Shown here in pieces: positions 10,428 through 21,769 of a DNA stretch of 64,000 bases. Origin of the DNA: Rhynchopus euleeides (Eukaryota; Euglenozoa; Diplonemea; Diplonemida; Diplonemidae); contig OY723238.1 of NCBI GenBank assembly GCA_963210315.1, forward strand, positions 1,054,001 to 1,118,000, written 5' to 3'. Position numbers and translations under genes: made by a program. A model generated the notes under the pieces. That model made no database searches. It saw nothing but the letters and a program-made list of their open reading frames with translations, and was not told the DNA's origin. Numbering within the stretch: the stretch's first letter is position 1; each line of letters begins with the position of its first letter.

Positions 10428-11119
10428 CACGGTGGGATCTTGTAAATTTTACATGTATAACTACAAGTATATACATGTATTATACATGTATAATACTTGC
10501 ATGTCAACTATTATACATGTATAATACATGTATATGCCTGAAATATACATGTAAAATACATGTATATCAAGTAAAAATACATGTATGATACTTGCATGTC
10601 AACTATTATACATGTATTTTTACTTGATATACATGTATTTTACATGTATATTTCAGGCATTTACATGTATTTTACATGTATAATACTTGTCATGCAAGTA
10701 TTATACATGTAAAATACTTGCATGACAAGTAAAATACTTGCATGACAAGTAAAATACATGTATTTTACTTGCATGCAAGTATTTTACTTGTCATGCAAGT
10801 ATTATACATGTATTTTACTTGTCATGCAAGTATTTTACATGTATAATACTTGCATGACAAGTATTATACATGTAAAATACATGTAAATGCCTGAAATATA
10901 CATGTAAAATACATGTATATCAAGTAAAAATACATGTATAATAGTTGACATGCAAGTATTATACATGTATTTTTACTTGATATACATGTATTTTACATGT
11001 ATATTTCAGGCATATACATGTATTATACATGTATAATAGTTGACATGCAAGTATTATACATGTATAATACATGTATATACTTGTAGTTATACATGTAAAA
11101 TTTACAAGATCCCACCGTG
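10428..11119. mobile_element. Palindromic TACATGTA-rich foldback element, copy 1
   Basis: The element starts CACGGTGGGATCTTGTAAAT and ends in the inverse complement. The interior consists of TACATGTA and TACTTGCATG words with 1-3 bp spacers, arranged as one giant inverted repeat with smaller ones inside. It is flanked by CA on both sides, possibly a 2-bp target duplication. There is no coding capacity, so it is a MITE-like, non-autonomous element. A second copy lies at 51709-52319. Confidence 0.85.
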
Positions 11120-13390
11120 CATGGGGGGGTTCGACCCCCCCCCCCCCCCCCACGAAATGTTGAGTGGCGTTTAGGGGGGGTGAGAAAAAAATATCCCAGC
11201 CGTTGGCCTCACCGCCCTGAGGGGGTGCTGGCAAGACAGAGGCATACGGAGGCCTCCTGTTTTTGGCCTGAGATTAAAAGATATTCTGATAGGTTCTGGA
11301 ATAGGAACTGGGATGTGTTGGGGGCCTTAGCTCTGGGCAAACTATCGGCAAAGCTCGGCGATTTTCACCTCTGAAATTGAATAGGTGGAAATTCACCAAA
11401 ACGCACCTCTTTCGGCACCGGAGCGAAGACCCCTTTGTATGAAATAATGTGTGGTAGGCTGGGCGAACTGTGTTCGACAGAACAGCAAACCCATCCCTCT
11501 TGCCACCTGTGCCGGGATCCATACAACCGCGTGGGCCATCGGTTGGTTTGCAGCTTTCCACCGGTCGAAATACTCGCGTCACCACAGACCAGTTTCCTCG
11601 GAACCCAGCCCACCAAGACAAAGTGCCACGAGGGTGTCTGAGGGATTGAGGGCAAAAAAAAATGTCACTCCGGCACAGCCGCTCTTCTGCTCGTATTTTG
11701 TTTGTGATGTGTTGACGCTTACACACACACGAAACCTCAAACCCTGTGACAAGCGGTGTGCGGAGCACATTGTGTGGTGTCATGAAATTTTCTGCCCACA
11801 AAGTGTGCGTCATAAAAATGAAGACGCAACATGACAACAAAACAAAACACTGGGGCCTTCGCTCTGTGCTTCAGACAGTGACAGTGCCACACCTAATGAT
11901 TCCAGGGCGGATCTCTGTTCTGCAGTTCTGAGCGAAGGCCCCGCCGTTGCAGCTGTTGGGAAGCAGACCCCCTCCCCCCCTCCGCTCTTTGTGTGCGTCA
12001 CTCCCCAACCCATCCTGACGATGACGACGTGGACTATGCGTGCATGTGATCACCATGGTTGGCCTCGGATACATTCATAGGTTTTGTCTGTGGCTTTGTT
12101 TTCGGACCTTCCCCCCCCCCCCACCCCCCAGGCATGTCGCTAAGCGTCGACCGTCGACCCAGTGATTTTGGGTGCCCCCCCCCCCCATAAAAAAGCGTCG
12201 ACCCAGCGTCGACCCAGTGGAACTGGGTTGACGCTGGGTCCAGGCTTGGATGGCGTCAACCCGCAACGCGCAGCAGGCACTATACAATCGACACAGCGAC
12301 CTGATGGCACCCGTCTTGAAACACCGGGAGAGGCGAACACGTGCGCGAAGCTGAGGGTGTCAAACCTGCAAGCCGAGATGTGCCAATCCTTGAGGACGCA
12401 GCACAGCCCGATCCGGATTTACTGAAACGGGATTTGAGGTCAAATACACTTGTTGGGACCCGAAAGATGGGGAATAACGCCGAAGCCGGGGGTCAGAGCC
12501 TGTTAACAATCGTTGCGCCACATCGGCCACTTCGTTTGTGCCAACAGCCCAGCAAAAGAAAACGAGAACCATACGTGGGGAGGGGAGGGGGGGAGGGGGC
12601 TCTGAGACACGCCCAAACAGGTTCGGCTGCCAACCAACGACTGTTCAATGATCCAACCAGAGGGCATTGAAGGCGCGGTGACTGGCTGTTGTGTGGGCTG
12701 TGCAGAGCTTAGCGTAGCAATGGGGGTGGGGATGAACGGGATGCCAACCCAATACACATGAAGGTGCAGGCCCTCACGGCGCGGGATATTTTGCACCCCC
12801 TGTTTTTGCTCTCTTCTTCGGGGCTGCGACGCTCGAAGGCTGGTCCGGGACAATGGGAACATCACTGATGTCAAATCGAAAAGAATCAACGGTTGCGCCA
12901 GCAGATTATGCATGCGCCAAGCATGCTGGGGACTGCTTATGACGACATGGGCAATTCATGTTGTGGCATCGTTCTCTGTGTTGACGGCACACCCCACACC
13001 CCCTGGTGTGCCTCGTCACGCATGAGCCAGTGTCAGTGGAACTGACCCAAACAGGAAGTACATTATTCAGATTTCACATCGCATGGGCAGGCGCTATGCA
13101 TCTCGGGGTAATCGGCTGGCATCAATCCGATCTGCCTGTGGTGCGTGTCACATTCAGGGATCCCGGCCAACGTACCCCCATTCGAACAGAGCCTGAAACC
13201 CGGGCGGGAATTCCTTTGCGAACAGTTGTTTTTACTTCTCCCTTTCTTTCTTTGAACCACGTTAGCAATTTGAACGATAAAGAAACTCGTGAAGACGCAC
13301 CAAGGCCATGCCACTAGTATAACATGTTCGATACCATCTTCAACGAACACACACGAATACCACGGCCAAGATGAGATTCAATAGTAATTA
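11120..13390. other. Gene-free region with GTCGACCCAG repeats
   Basis: No gene supported. GTCGACCCAG-type words cluster at about 12143-12241, with an inverted partner (CTGGGTTGACGCTGGGTCC at 12223-12241), giving a possible hairpin. C-runs occur near 11139, 12111 and 12176. Confidence 0.5.
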
Positions 13391-13677
13391 CCGTATTCGG
13401 AAAAATACTGGAACGGAATAATGTTCCAAGTTCCGGCCGAGACCCCATCTGTTCCAGTTATTTTCCGTTCCAGAATTGTTTTGGGGGGTCTGCGCGGACT
13501 TGGCCGTTTTCTGAGAGTCGGGTACTTTCCCAAGGGTATGCTGGGCCCACCATCCTCCACCATGGCATGGGGTGGGGTGAGGTGGGATTTCGGACATGTG
13601 CCCCAAAAACTGACAAGTACCCGTCAATTTCCCCCATATTCTAATTCTGGAACGGAAAAATACTGGAACGGAATAAT

Positions 13678-15521
13678 GGAGGATCCTTGAAATCGGTAGT
13701 GGACAGTAGCGGACAGGGCGGACATTTCCTTGTGGAAAAAGTGCCCGAAAAAAAAATTCGAAAAGGTCCCCCTTACAGAATTAGCCTTTTTTCAAAAAAT
13801 CGGAAAATTTCGGACCGCAATTTGTACCCAAGAAAGTGCCGAATTTTCGGACTTGGTCCGATTTGAACGATTTCCGTGCCTCTTGCAACCCCCATGAGGG
13901 GGGGGGGCTGCTGTTTCGGGTTCTTCCGGTGGCACATGCTGGGGTGTCAGGACAGGGAATCCTGCTCGCTGTACCCGGTGATCCCTGACGCAGCCAGGAA
14001 GTGGAGAGCCTTGGAACCCTGGTTGAGGCCTGTAACACCCGGCCTTCCTGCCACTTGTGGCATTGTGGAGTGGAGGTGGTTATGGAGAAGGTTCTCTCTC
14101 CGTCCGGTCAAGCACAACCGTCCTCTCCAGCCAGGGGTCATCTACTTTCCAAACAAGGGCCAGGAACATGCTCAAACAAACTAATTGATCAGAAAATCTG
14201 GCTTGCCGTGTAATCATTGAGCAAAATTTGGGGAGTGATTGGTGCCCCATTGCTGCATATGACATGTCCATTTTTGACGATTTTTGGGCAGAATTTGGTG
14301 CGTGGGACCTTTCGATTTTCATGAATTTTTCGGAATTTCGTGGGGACCGGTACCCCATTTGAGGGCCAAAAATCTCATTTCCGAGGCCTGGGAATGGTCG
14401 CAGTGGCCTCAGATGTCCAAAAACGTTCAATTAACCTCTCCTCGAAAAAAAATTCGAAAGGTCCCCCCTACTGGCACCCCGGATTAGGACATGTCTCTGG
14501 GGGTGTCCGGGGGCATTTTTGGCCCATTTTTGGCTGGGGAAAATGGGCCATTTTTCACGATTTTTTCGGTTTTTTGTCCGGACCGGCACCGCATTTGAGG
14601 GGCCAAAATCTGATTTCCGAGGCCCGGGAATGGTCGCAGTGGCTTCATTTGGCCAAAAACGTTCAATTTACCCTTCTCCAAAAAAAAATTCGAAAGGGTC
14701 CCCCTACAAATCGCCGGTCTTAGGAGCAAAAAATTTGGGCACCCAGATTTCAAAAAATTTCAAACTATTTTCTGGACCAAAAATCAAACTATTGAGGTCC
14801 TGGCCGGACATGTCCGGGGGGGGGTCAAAATTGGATTTCCCGAATTTCCGGGTCCGCCTTCCGGATGCCTTCCGGGTCCGCCTGCCGGACATGTCCGCCC
14901 GGACATCCGGACACCAGAAAATGTCCGCCCGGACATGTCCGCCCTGTCCGGGGCGGACATTTCTGGATGTCCGGATGTCCGGGCGGGAAATTCGGGAAAT
15001 GTCCGCGTCGTGGGAGGGAGTTGTTTTGAGGCCCCACCCCCAGGCCCCCTGCCCACCTGGATGGCTCACCCCCCTCCTGGTGGTCCACCGGTGGGCAGCC
15101 CCTTCACCAAAGGAATTGTAAATGGAAAGTAATGGGGGGGTGGGTCTGTGCAGGGAAGATGGCTCGGCGTGAAAAATAACCTGATGCCATGCAAGGTACT
15201 CCCCTAGTTTTCAATGGAAATTGGCCCATATCAACAGGAAATGGCTGGAACACCCGTCGTTTCAGCAGGTTCACCCGTCGTGCCGACGGGTGCCACCCGT
15301 CGACTCGACGGGTCCACCCGTCGTTTCACCCGTCGTCATTTCACCCGTCGTCCCGACTAGTCGTCCGGGCGACTAGTCCGTGGTGCGGGGGGGGGGGGGG
15401 GGGGTCAAAATTGGACCCGGACATCCGGACACCCGGATTTCCGGGTCCGGGCATGTCCGCCCTGTCCGCCCTGAAATCGCCTAAGGGGCCGGGGGAAATC
15501 CAGGAATATGAAGAATCCTCC
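13678..15521. mobile_element. GGAGGAT element, copy 1, nested in the TA-flanked element
   Basis: The ends are GGAGGATCCTT at the left and AAGAATCCTCC at the right, an 11-bp terminal inverted repeat with one mismatch. AAT is repeated on both sides (13675-13677, 15522-15524), consistent with a 3-bp target duplication. The body is nearly identical to 47486-48955, except that about 375 bp (15006 to about 15381) is present only here. It contains many CGGACATGTCCG-type palindromes at 14800-15005. Open frames inside look non-functional. Confidence 0.85.
15251..15370. repeat. Cluster of CACCCGTCG words in both orientations
   Basis: Six direct copies of CACCCGTCG (15251, 15272, 15294, 15315, 15328, 15342) are interleaved with inverted CGACGGGT words at 15284 and 15306. 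It ends in the palindrome CGACTAGTCG. It lies in the segment present only in this copy of the GGAGGAT element. Confidence 0.8.
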
Positions 15522-15624
15522 AATGTTCCAAGTTTCGAAAATCCGGGTTTGTTCCAGTTATTTTCCGTTCCAGAAAAAATCCGTTCCAGCATTTTTCCGT
15601 TCCAGTATTTTTCCGAATACGGTA

Positions 15625-17027
15625 TTACAGACATCTGGAACGGCATGAGTGAGGGCGGTGTTGAATACTGCCCTTCAGGAGAAACTTGGGCAGTGATGTC
15701 GCGGCTTTCGAGATCCTCAGTCTGCACAGGCATACATGTTGCAGTCGCAGCCCCAGCCAGTGGTGGGTCGCTGGTGGTTTGCGTCTGCGATGGTCCTGTT
15801 GGCCAGGAGCTCTGGGTTTGCAACGAGGCTTCCCAGGAACTCTGTCAGCAGGCGAGCTGCACCGATGTGACTGGTGGGACTGTGTGATGGCCCCGATCCG
15901 GGTTGGTGGGAAAAGGGTGTCAGGTGCGGTGTTCCGTCCGACGTCTCCCAACCTGCTTCCGTCGATATTTTGATGTGCCCCACGCCGTTGCGCTGCCGCA
16001 GCTGGCTCGAACACTGCCTGCCGACAGACCCAACAGCAGGCAGGTTGAGATTTTCACCTGATTTTCCCTGGCGTTCACCTGACTTGCCTGAGTCAGGGGA
16101 AGGTCGGGGGAAATTCAGGTGGAAAATTGGGGCCAAAATAAAAACACCCGAGTCATGCCGTTCCAGATGTAATTGCATGGAAAAGTTAGAAGGAAATGAT
16201 AGGTCTGGAAAGGGCACGGATAACTGGCATTGGTGTGTTCACAGAAAACACCCCACCCCCCCGACCCTCCCTCCCCTCCCCCCTGCCTGAAGTTGAAGAA
16301 AACATAACAATGTGGGATAAGTCAGGCAGGTGCAAATAAAATCGAAACCAGAACAGAAAATAAATCAAGGGCTGTGGCATCCTGTGGAGCAGGAAAGAAT
16401 CGCCCGAACGCAGTCCACTCCCACGAATCGGTTAGCCCATCTGTGGGTAATCATCCCGGAACAAGAGAGCCCAACCAGGAGGCCTGCTGTCTTGGAGGTG
16501 CCTTGGAGTGTTAGCGATAGTTGGTTCTCAGGACGCAGGCTGCACCGAGTGCAGCGTGATTCATGATACAGGACGGCCAAGTGGCGCAGATCTTGCTATA
16601 ACAGTGGGCTCGATTGCCCACAGTGATCAGGCGCGATGGAAATTGTCATCGTGTGTCGTGTCTTCGTGGTGGGAGGGGGGGGGGGGAGGATTGAAATAGA
16701 AATAATCACAGAAGGAATCACAAGGATGATCTCCCTTCACTCTCGCTTCATCTCCAGCCATTCAGTCAGAAAATCAACCGCAAAGTGGCCCAGCACAGTG
16801 GGGAAACACTATACCGGGCATTTGGGGCATCAGACATGTGACACAATGGCCTCGTTTGGAAGAACGGTGGGAAGGGGGGGGGGGGTCCGTTGGGTTGCGG
16901 GATTCACCACCTACTGACCCCCCCCCCCCTCAGGACACAGCTTTGAGCGGGCTGTTCACGAAATTCGAAGGGCGCCTCTTCTCTTTTTTCTTTGCGTTGG
17001 GGATATTTGGACAGACTCATCTCACCT
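15625..17027. other. Gene-free region with an imperfect hairpin
   Basis: No gene supported. At 16051-16126 an imperfect inverted repeat pairs TTTTCACCTGATTTTCCC with its complement near 16106-16126, and encloses a smaller CCTGACT/AGTCAGG stem. A G-run and a second copy of the dispersed motif lie at 16670-16745. Confidence 0.5.
16681..16745 (-). repeat. Dispersed ~60-bp motif, copy 2
   Basis: It shares the minus-strand core AAGGGAGATCATCCTTGTG with the copy at 10161-10220, and has a short internal insertion in the following T-rich part. Confidence 0.6.
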
Positions 17028-18727
17028 CTACTCAACTGGAGGCGTCGTCAAAAACACTTGGACACGGTCGTGCCCACTTGGGTCGACTTCGACACACTGA
17101 CGCCTTGCGTCAGGGCGCAGAAGCACACGACGCAGCGTCTTCCAATTCGGCGTCATCATTCGCCAGAGGTCAGTTCGTGCCTGGGAGTGTGTATATAGCT
17201 TATCGATAAGCGCAGGCATCGTGAGGGTCCCGTGATTCTCCAGCAGTGATACCATGCACGTCGCAATGTTCTGTCTCTCCGCCGCAAAGTTGCTGCAGAC
17301 TTCGTTTGCTCGTTCGGGGCGGCACACCCAATTTTCCTGCCCCTTCGATATCAGGTGGATGTGGCCCTGGTTGTGGAGCTTCTTAAGGAACTCCGTCCAC
17401 TTCGTGTCGTGGAGGCCCTGTGTAATCAGATCGTTGCTTGCGGTCTCTTTGATGTCGCTGCGGAGACGCGTGGCCTTGTATGGCCCAGTCCTGTTGGGAG
17501 GAGAATCATTGTGCAGGGCACACACCTCCCTTGTGACAGCGTGGCAGTGATGGCCACAGCTGAGTTCACAGGACAGGCTTCAAAAAGCTACCCCGCCACG
17601 ACCACCCCTTCGCCCAGACCCCCTGCATGCACATACCCTGTAACACAGCTGAGCTCCAGAAGCTGAAGCAACGTTGCGATGAGTTTGTGCTCATGGACGC
17701 AAGGGCTAGTAGGGCTTGATGGTGCCTCAGCCACCGACACCCCACTGTTGCTCTGGGTGAGTGTCGCGGCACCGTCTGCCATACAGTCGGATTTGCGATA
17801 CACTAACGAGCAGTGGATCTGTGAGGCAGCGAGGTGTTGGCAAAGGCCGAGTATGCACTAGGCAGTGAGTGATGACCCTGGAGGCCCTCCCCAACCCTGC
17901 CCCACCCACCCCCCCCCCCCCCAACCCTTCTCCCCAGGCGTGGGTCTCCAATGCCACCGACCCACCAAGGTTCCGAGGGGACGCATATGCCCTGAGCGCT
18001 GAAGCAACCATGTCCATACCTGGGTCGGCTTGAACAGAACCTTCTCACGGAACACCGGAAGGGGGGCGCAGTCGCCGGTAAGCGTCCCGAGGAAGCACCG
18101 CATGGACCTCTTCCTACCGGGGGAAACTGCCGCATCTCCGCTCGTGCTGCCGCAGTCATCACTCACGGCGCGCCCGATGCGTACACCTGAGCCTCGCATC
18201 CCGGAGGACGGGGTGCTCCCTGTTGTTGAAAGGCTGTCTTGATGCGCACTCCCGCTGGCAGTGTCCGTCCCACCAGCTGGGTCGCGGATAAAAGTGATGT
18301 ACACATCGATGGACGCATCACTCCACACACCTTCGGGGAGTGGGAAGGGGATATACGCTGTGACAGCCACGTCGTAGAACTGCCTTGAGGGGAACAGGTC
18401 GAAAGCAGGAGACATCGCCGCCGTGGCTTCCGTTGTTGTGCGCATCGACGATCTGTCCAACGGGAGTTTGATAGACTCCCCGTTGACGCACACACACACA
18501 AAAGGGTCAGGTGGACCGCGCCGGGGCGCGCCGGCGTCGAACTGCGGAAGACTCTTCGGATCGCTCCAACACATTTTCTCCCCGCCGATGATCTCGTTGA
18601 GGAACTGGAAGCTTGAGAAAAGGCTCGTATCCAAGTCGACCGTGCGGTTGGCGGGCGACATCCCATAATCGGGATCGCTGTCAACCACGAAGTCTACCCG
18701 CGGGAGGGGTGCGGTGTGCCGCTCCAT
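17028..18727 (-). CDS. Protein of unknown function, three exons
   Basis: Proposed exons are 18727-18020, 17752-17637 and 17490-17028, giving about 428 residues. Donors are CAG|GTATGG and GG|GTATGT and acceptors end in CCCAG and ACAG; the phases agree across both junctions, which supports the model. Exon 1 starts MERHTAPLPR and holds a Ser/Thr-rich segment before a basic patch. Exon 2 gives a leucine-rich helix (HKLIATLLQLLEL). Exon 3 contains predicted helices around NIATCMVSLLENHGTLTMPA and DLWRMMTPNWKTLRRVL that could form a winged-helix-like domain. I recognise no family. The exon 2 boundary is the weakest part. Confidence 0.7.
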
Positions 18728-19117
18728 CGTGGCGGGGGTGTCGCCACGCGGGCGAACACCCCCGCGTCCCCCACCCCACCCCCGCCTTCAGTCACGCTCG
18801 CCTGCTAGGGTGGTGGTGTTAGGGGCTGTGCCCGCAAACCTGAGCCAGGTGTGGGACGAAAGCTCAATGGGGGCGCTACCTGTGGCGATATGTTGGCAGG
18901 TTCCTGCCATAGATGGGCGACAAGCAAGGACAGTCACACGATGTGGTCGGAGGGGTGGGAGGGTGTGGGCAGAGCTATCTGAAAGCACTGTGTCATCCTG
19001 AGCAGTCGCACCTCAGATGCAGTGCACGCTGCCTCCAACCAGCAGGGTCAGGTGGTGCTGTGCTGGGAGGCAACGAGCAAGGCAGTGCACCGCAAGCACA
19101 CAGGCAGAACAGGTTGC

Positions 19118-20296
19118 CTAAGTGCTGCCCTCACGCGGAACGTCACACACAGCACTCACAGACACAGAATCATCGCTTGATGTGAAGACCCACCTCCCAC
19201 ACGGGCTGAGTGCAACACCGACACCCGTTGACTCAACTTGTCCCAAGCACTCCAAGGTGCTGAAGTTGTACAACTTGGTGTGATTGTCCAAGGAAACAGC
19301 CACAACATCACCTGGCTGTGACACGGCAAGCAGGCACGGGCAACCAGAGAGTACCACAGAACGGATGCAGGTGAGGGTGGTTGTGCACCACACCTTCAGA
19401 GAGCAGCCCTGAGAGCACGACAGCAGGTGCTGCTCGTCGTGGGTCAGGGCAATCTGGTACACACCAGTGCTGAGGTTGGCTGCAGTCGTGTGCTCAGACA
19501 GGGTGTCGGTGTGGGTGAGGGTGCTGATGTCATACACACGGATGGTCTTGTCGTCTGACCCGGTGAAGATCCTCGTAGGTGACACTGCAATCCCATAAAC
19601 AGTGGCGCTGTGCCCCTCCAGCACTGTGACACTTGGTGTGCCCTCCAAGTCCCACACACACACCTTCCCAGCACCGTCACCCGACACGAGACGTCCACAG
19701 TGTGTCCACCCTGCACTCCACACCTCTCTGTCGTGCTCCTTTAGACACCACACCTGTTCCCACGTTGCTGTCAGCCACACGCAGATGGTCTTGTCCTCTG
19801 AGCACGTTGCCAGCCACGTCCCACACACTGAGAACGCAGTGTGCCAAATTTCTTTCTCTCCATGTGCGAGATCTGCCACCACACCAGCAGTCCTGGTGTC
19901 AAACACAGTGATCTGTCCTCCGTTGCCTCCCTGACGTCTTTCCTCGTACCCCACCGTACATAGTATGCCACACCTAGACAATGCGATGAACTGAGCAGAG
20001 CTATCGTGCTGCCCACAGTTGTAGACAGCGGGAGCCTTGACGTGTGGCCACCTGCGGACGAGCTGGACAGGATCCCCAACCTCGAGACCCGTGTTGGCAA
20101 CGCGCTCTGCATCGTCCAGGTCCTCGTCACACCATTCGATGCGTGCCGCCAGCCCTGCAGCCTCCCGGTCTGCGTTGATGGAACCCGCGAACATCTCCTT
20201 GACCGCATCCGCCTTCAGGCTGAGCACGGTCCCGCCATCCGCAACACCGACGACACAGCTCCGCCCGCTCTCCACATGACGCACTGACACCTCCAT
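19118..20296 (-). CDS. Ubiquitin-like + WD40 propeller protein, array copy 1
   Basis: 392 residues. Residues 1-85 (MEVSVRHVESGRSC...) have a ubiquitin-like pattern ending GLEVGD.VQLVRR. Seven WD40 blades follow, each with the S-x-D-x-T/S-I-x-V-W type ending, for example CSEDKTICVW and CVWDLEG. This copy has the longest loop after SVGY in blade 1 (EERRQGGNGGQ) and an insertion in blade 5 (TTAANLSTGV). It is the most downstream member of the minus-strand array, 336 bp from copy 2. A short spliced 3' exon is possible: GTGAGG overlaps the last codons, and an exon beginning after CCCAG near 19072 would add residues of the form QHHLTLLVGGSVHCI. Function unknown; a binding scaffold is inferred. Confidence 0.9.
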   Translation of the reverse strand: MEVSVRHVESGRSCVVGVADGGTVLSLKADAVKEMFAGSINADREAAGLAARIEWCDEDLDDAERVANTGLEVGDPVQLVRRWPHVKAPAVYNCGQHDSSAQFIALSRCGILCTVGYEERRQGGNGGQITVFDTRTAGVVADLAHGEKEIWHTAFSVCGTWLATCSEDKTICVWLTATWEQVWCLKEHDREVWSAGWTHCGRLVSGDGAGKVCVWDLEGTPSVTVLEGHSATVYGIAVSPTRIFTGSDDKTIRVYDISTLTHTDTLSEHTTAANLSTGVYQIALTHDEQHLLSCSQGCSLKVWCTTTLTCIRSVVLSGCPCLLAVSQPGDVVAVSLDNHTKLYNFSTLECLGQVESTGVGVALSPCGRWVFTSSDDSVSVSAVCDVPREGST

Positions 20297-20632
20297 CCTT
20301 CCCCTCTCTTCCCCTCAACGACAACCCCACGGTCCTCACGCACTGACGTTCTAACTTGCTCCACTGAACGGGGTAATGGTGCTATGTTGGTGGGTCCTGC
20401 CCCCGAGGGAAAGGTGCCAGGAAACACACAGCGACGTGATGTGCAAGGGGCAGTGTGGCTGGAGGGGCTTGGGAGGGTGGGGGCAGAGGCTGTCTGGAAG
20501 CACTGTGTCATCCTGAGCAGTCGCACCTCAGATGCAGTGCACGCTGCCTCCAACCAGCAGGGTCAGGTGGTGCTGTGCTGGGAGGCAACGAGCAAGGCAG
20601 TGCACCGCAAGCACAGAAGCAGAAGAGGTTGC

Positions 20633-21769
20633 CTAAGTGCTGCCCTCACGCGGAACGTCACACACAGCACACACATTCACAGAAGAGGAGTTCGATGTGA
20701 AGACCCACCTCCCACAGGGGCTGAGTGCAACTGCGAACCCCATTGACTCCACTTGTCCCAAGCACTGCAAGGTGCTGAGGTTGTACAATTTGGGGCTGGA
20801 GTAAAGAGAGACTGCCAGAACATCACCTGGCTGTGACACGGCAAGCAGGTACGGGGTATCAGAGAGAGCGACAGTACGGATGCAGGTGAGGGTGGTTGTG
20901 CACCACACCTTCAGTGAGTCATCTTCAGAGCACGACAGCAGGTGCTGCTCGTCGTTCGTAAGGACAATGTTGTACACAGTATCTGTGTGCTCAGACAGGG
21001 TGTCGGTGTGGGTGAGGGTGCTGATGTCATACACACGGATGGTCTTGCCAGCTGACCCGGTGAAGATCCTCGCAGTTGACACTGCAATCCCATAAACAGC
21101 ATCGCTGTGCCCCTCCAGCACTGTGGCACTTGGTGCGCCCTCCAAGTCCCACACACACACCTTCCCAATATAGTCACCCGACACGAGACGTCCACGGCGC
21201 GTCCACGCTGCGTACCACACGTCTGTGTCATGCTCCTCCAGACACCACACCTGTTCCCACGTTGCTGTCAGCCACACGCTGATGGTGCTGTCCTGTGAGC
21301 ACGTTGCCAGCCACGTTCCACAGCCGGAGAATGCGGTGTGACGAATGCATCTCTCCCCATGCGTGAGGTGCGCCACCACGCCAGCAGTCGTGGTGTCAAA
21401 CACAGTGATGTCTCCTGCATCGTACCCCACTGAACACAGGGTGCCACACCTCGACAGTGTGATGCACTCAACCGCCACCCCATGCCTCGGGTTGTAGACA
21501 GCCGGAGCGTTGACGTGTGGCCACCTCCGGACGAGCTGGACCCCATCCCCAACCTCGAGACCCGTGTTGGCAACGCGCTCTGCATCGTCCAGGTCCTCGT
21601 CACACCCTTCGATGCGTGCCGCCAGCCCTGCAGCCTCCCGGTCTGCGTTGATGGAACCCGCGAACATCTCCTTGACCGCATCCGCCTTCAGGCTGAGCAC
21701 GGTCCCGCCATCTGCAACACCCACGACACAGCTCCGCCCGCTCTCCACATGACGCACCGACACTTCCAT
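20633..21769 (-). CDS. Ubiquitin-like + WD40 propeller protein, array copy 2
   Basis: 378 residues. The N-terminal 90 residues match copy 1 almost exactly, and the propeller framework is the same. It differs from copy 1 at loop positions: SVGYDAGD, HGERCIRHT, HDTDVWYAAW, SGDYIGKV, GSAGKT, HTDTVYNI, SEDDS. The motif DAGD replaces the long blade 1 loop. The spacing to the next copy (338 bp) and the conserved roughly 170-bp downstream segment match the array unit. Confidence 0.9.
   Translation of the reverse strand: MEVSVRHVESGRSCVVGVADGGTVLSLKADAVKEMFAGSINADREAAGLAARIEGCDEDLDDAERVANTGLEVGDGVQLVRRWPHVNAPAVYNPRHGVAVECITLSRCGTLCSVGYDAGDITVFDTTTAGVVAHLTHGERCIRHTAFSGCGTWLATCSQDSTISVWLTATWEQVWCLEEHDTDVWYAAWTRRGRLVSGDYIGKVCVWDLEGAPSATVLEGHSDAVYGIAVSTARIFTGSAGKTIRVYDISTLTHTDTLSEHTDTVYNIVLTNDEQHLLSCSEDDSLKVWCTTTLTCIRTVALSDTPYLLAVSQPGDVLAVSLYSSPKLYNLSTLQCLGQVESMGFAVALSPCGRWVFTSNSSSVNVCAVCDVPREGST

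Larger units (their letters stand above)
13391..15622. mobile_element. Terminal-inverted-repeat element (CCGTATTCGG ends) with TA target duplication
   Basis: The left end at 13391 and the right end at 15622 are perfect inverse complements for 28 bp, beginning CCGTATTCGGAAAAATACTG. Both sides are flanked by TA (13389-13390 and 15623-15624). Internal GGAACGGAA words repeat near both ends. It has been invaded by another element at 13678-15521, so the original copy was about 390 bp. No transposase is encoded. A shorter relative is at 49094-49438. Confidence 0.8.

Noticed and set aside
13876-14213. Conserved short frame inside both GGAGGAT elements
   Set aside because: The copies are nearly identical overall, so conservation of the frame shows nothing about selection; no transposase motif.
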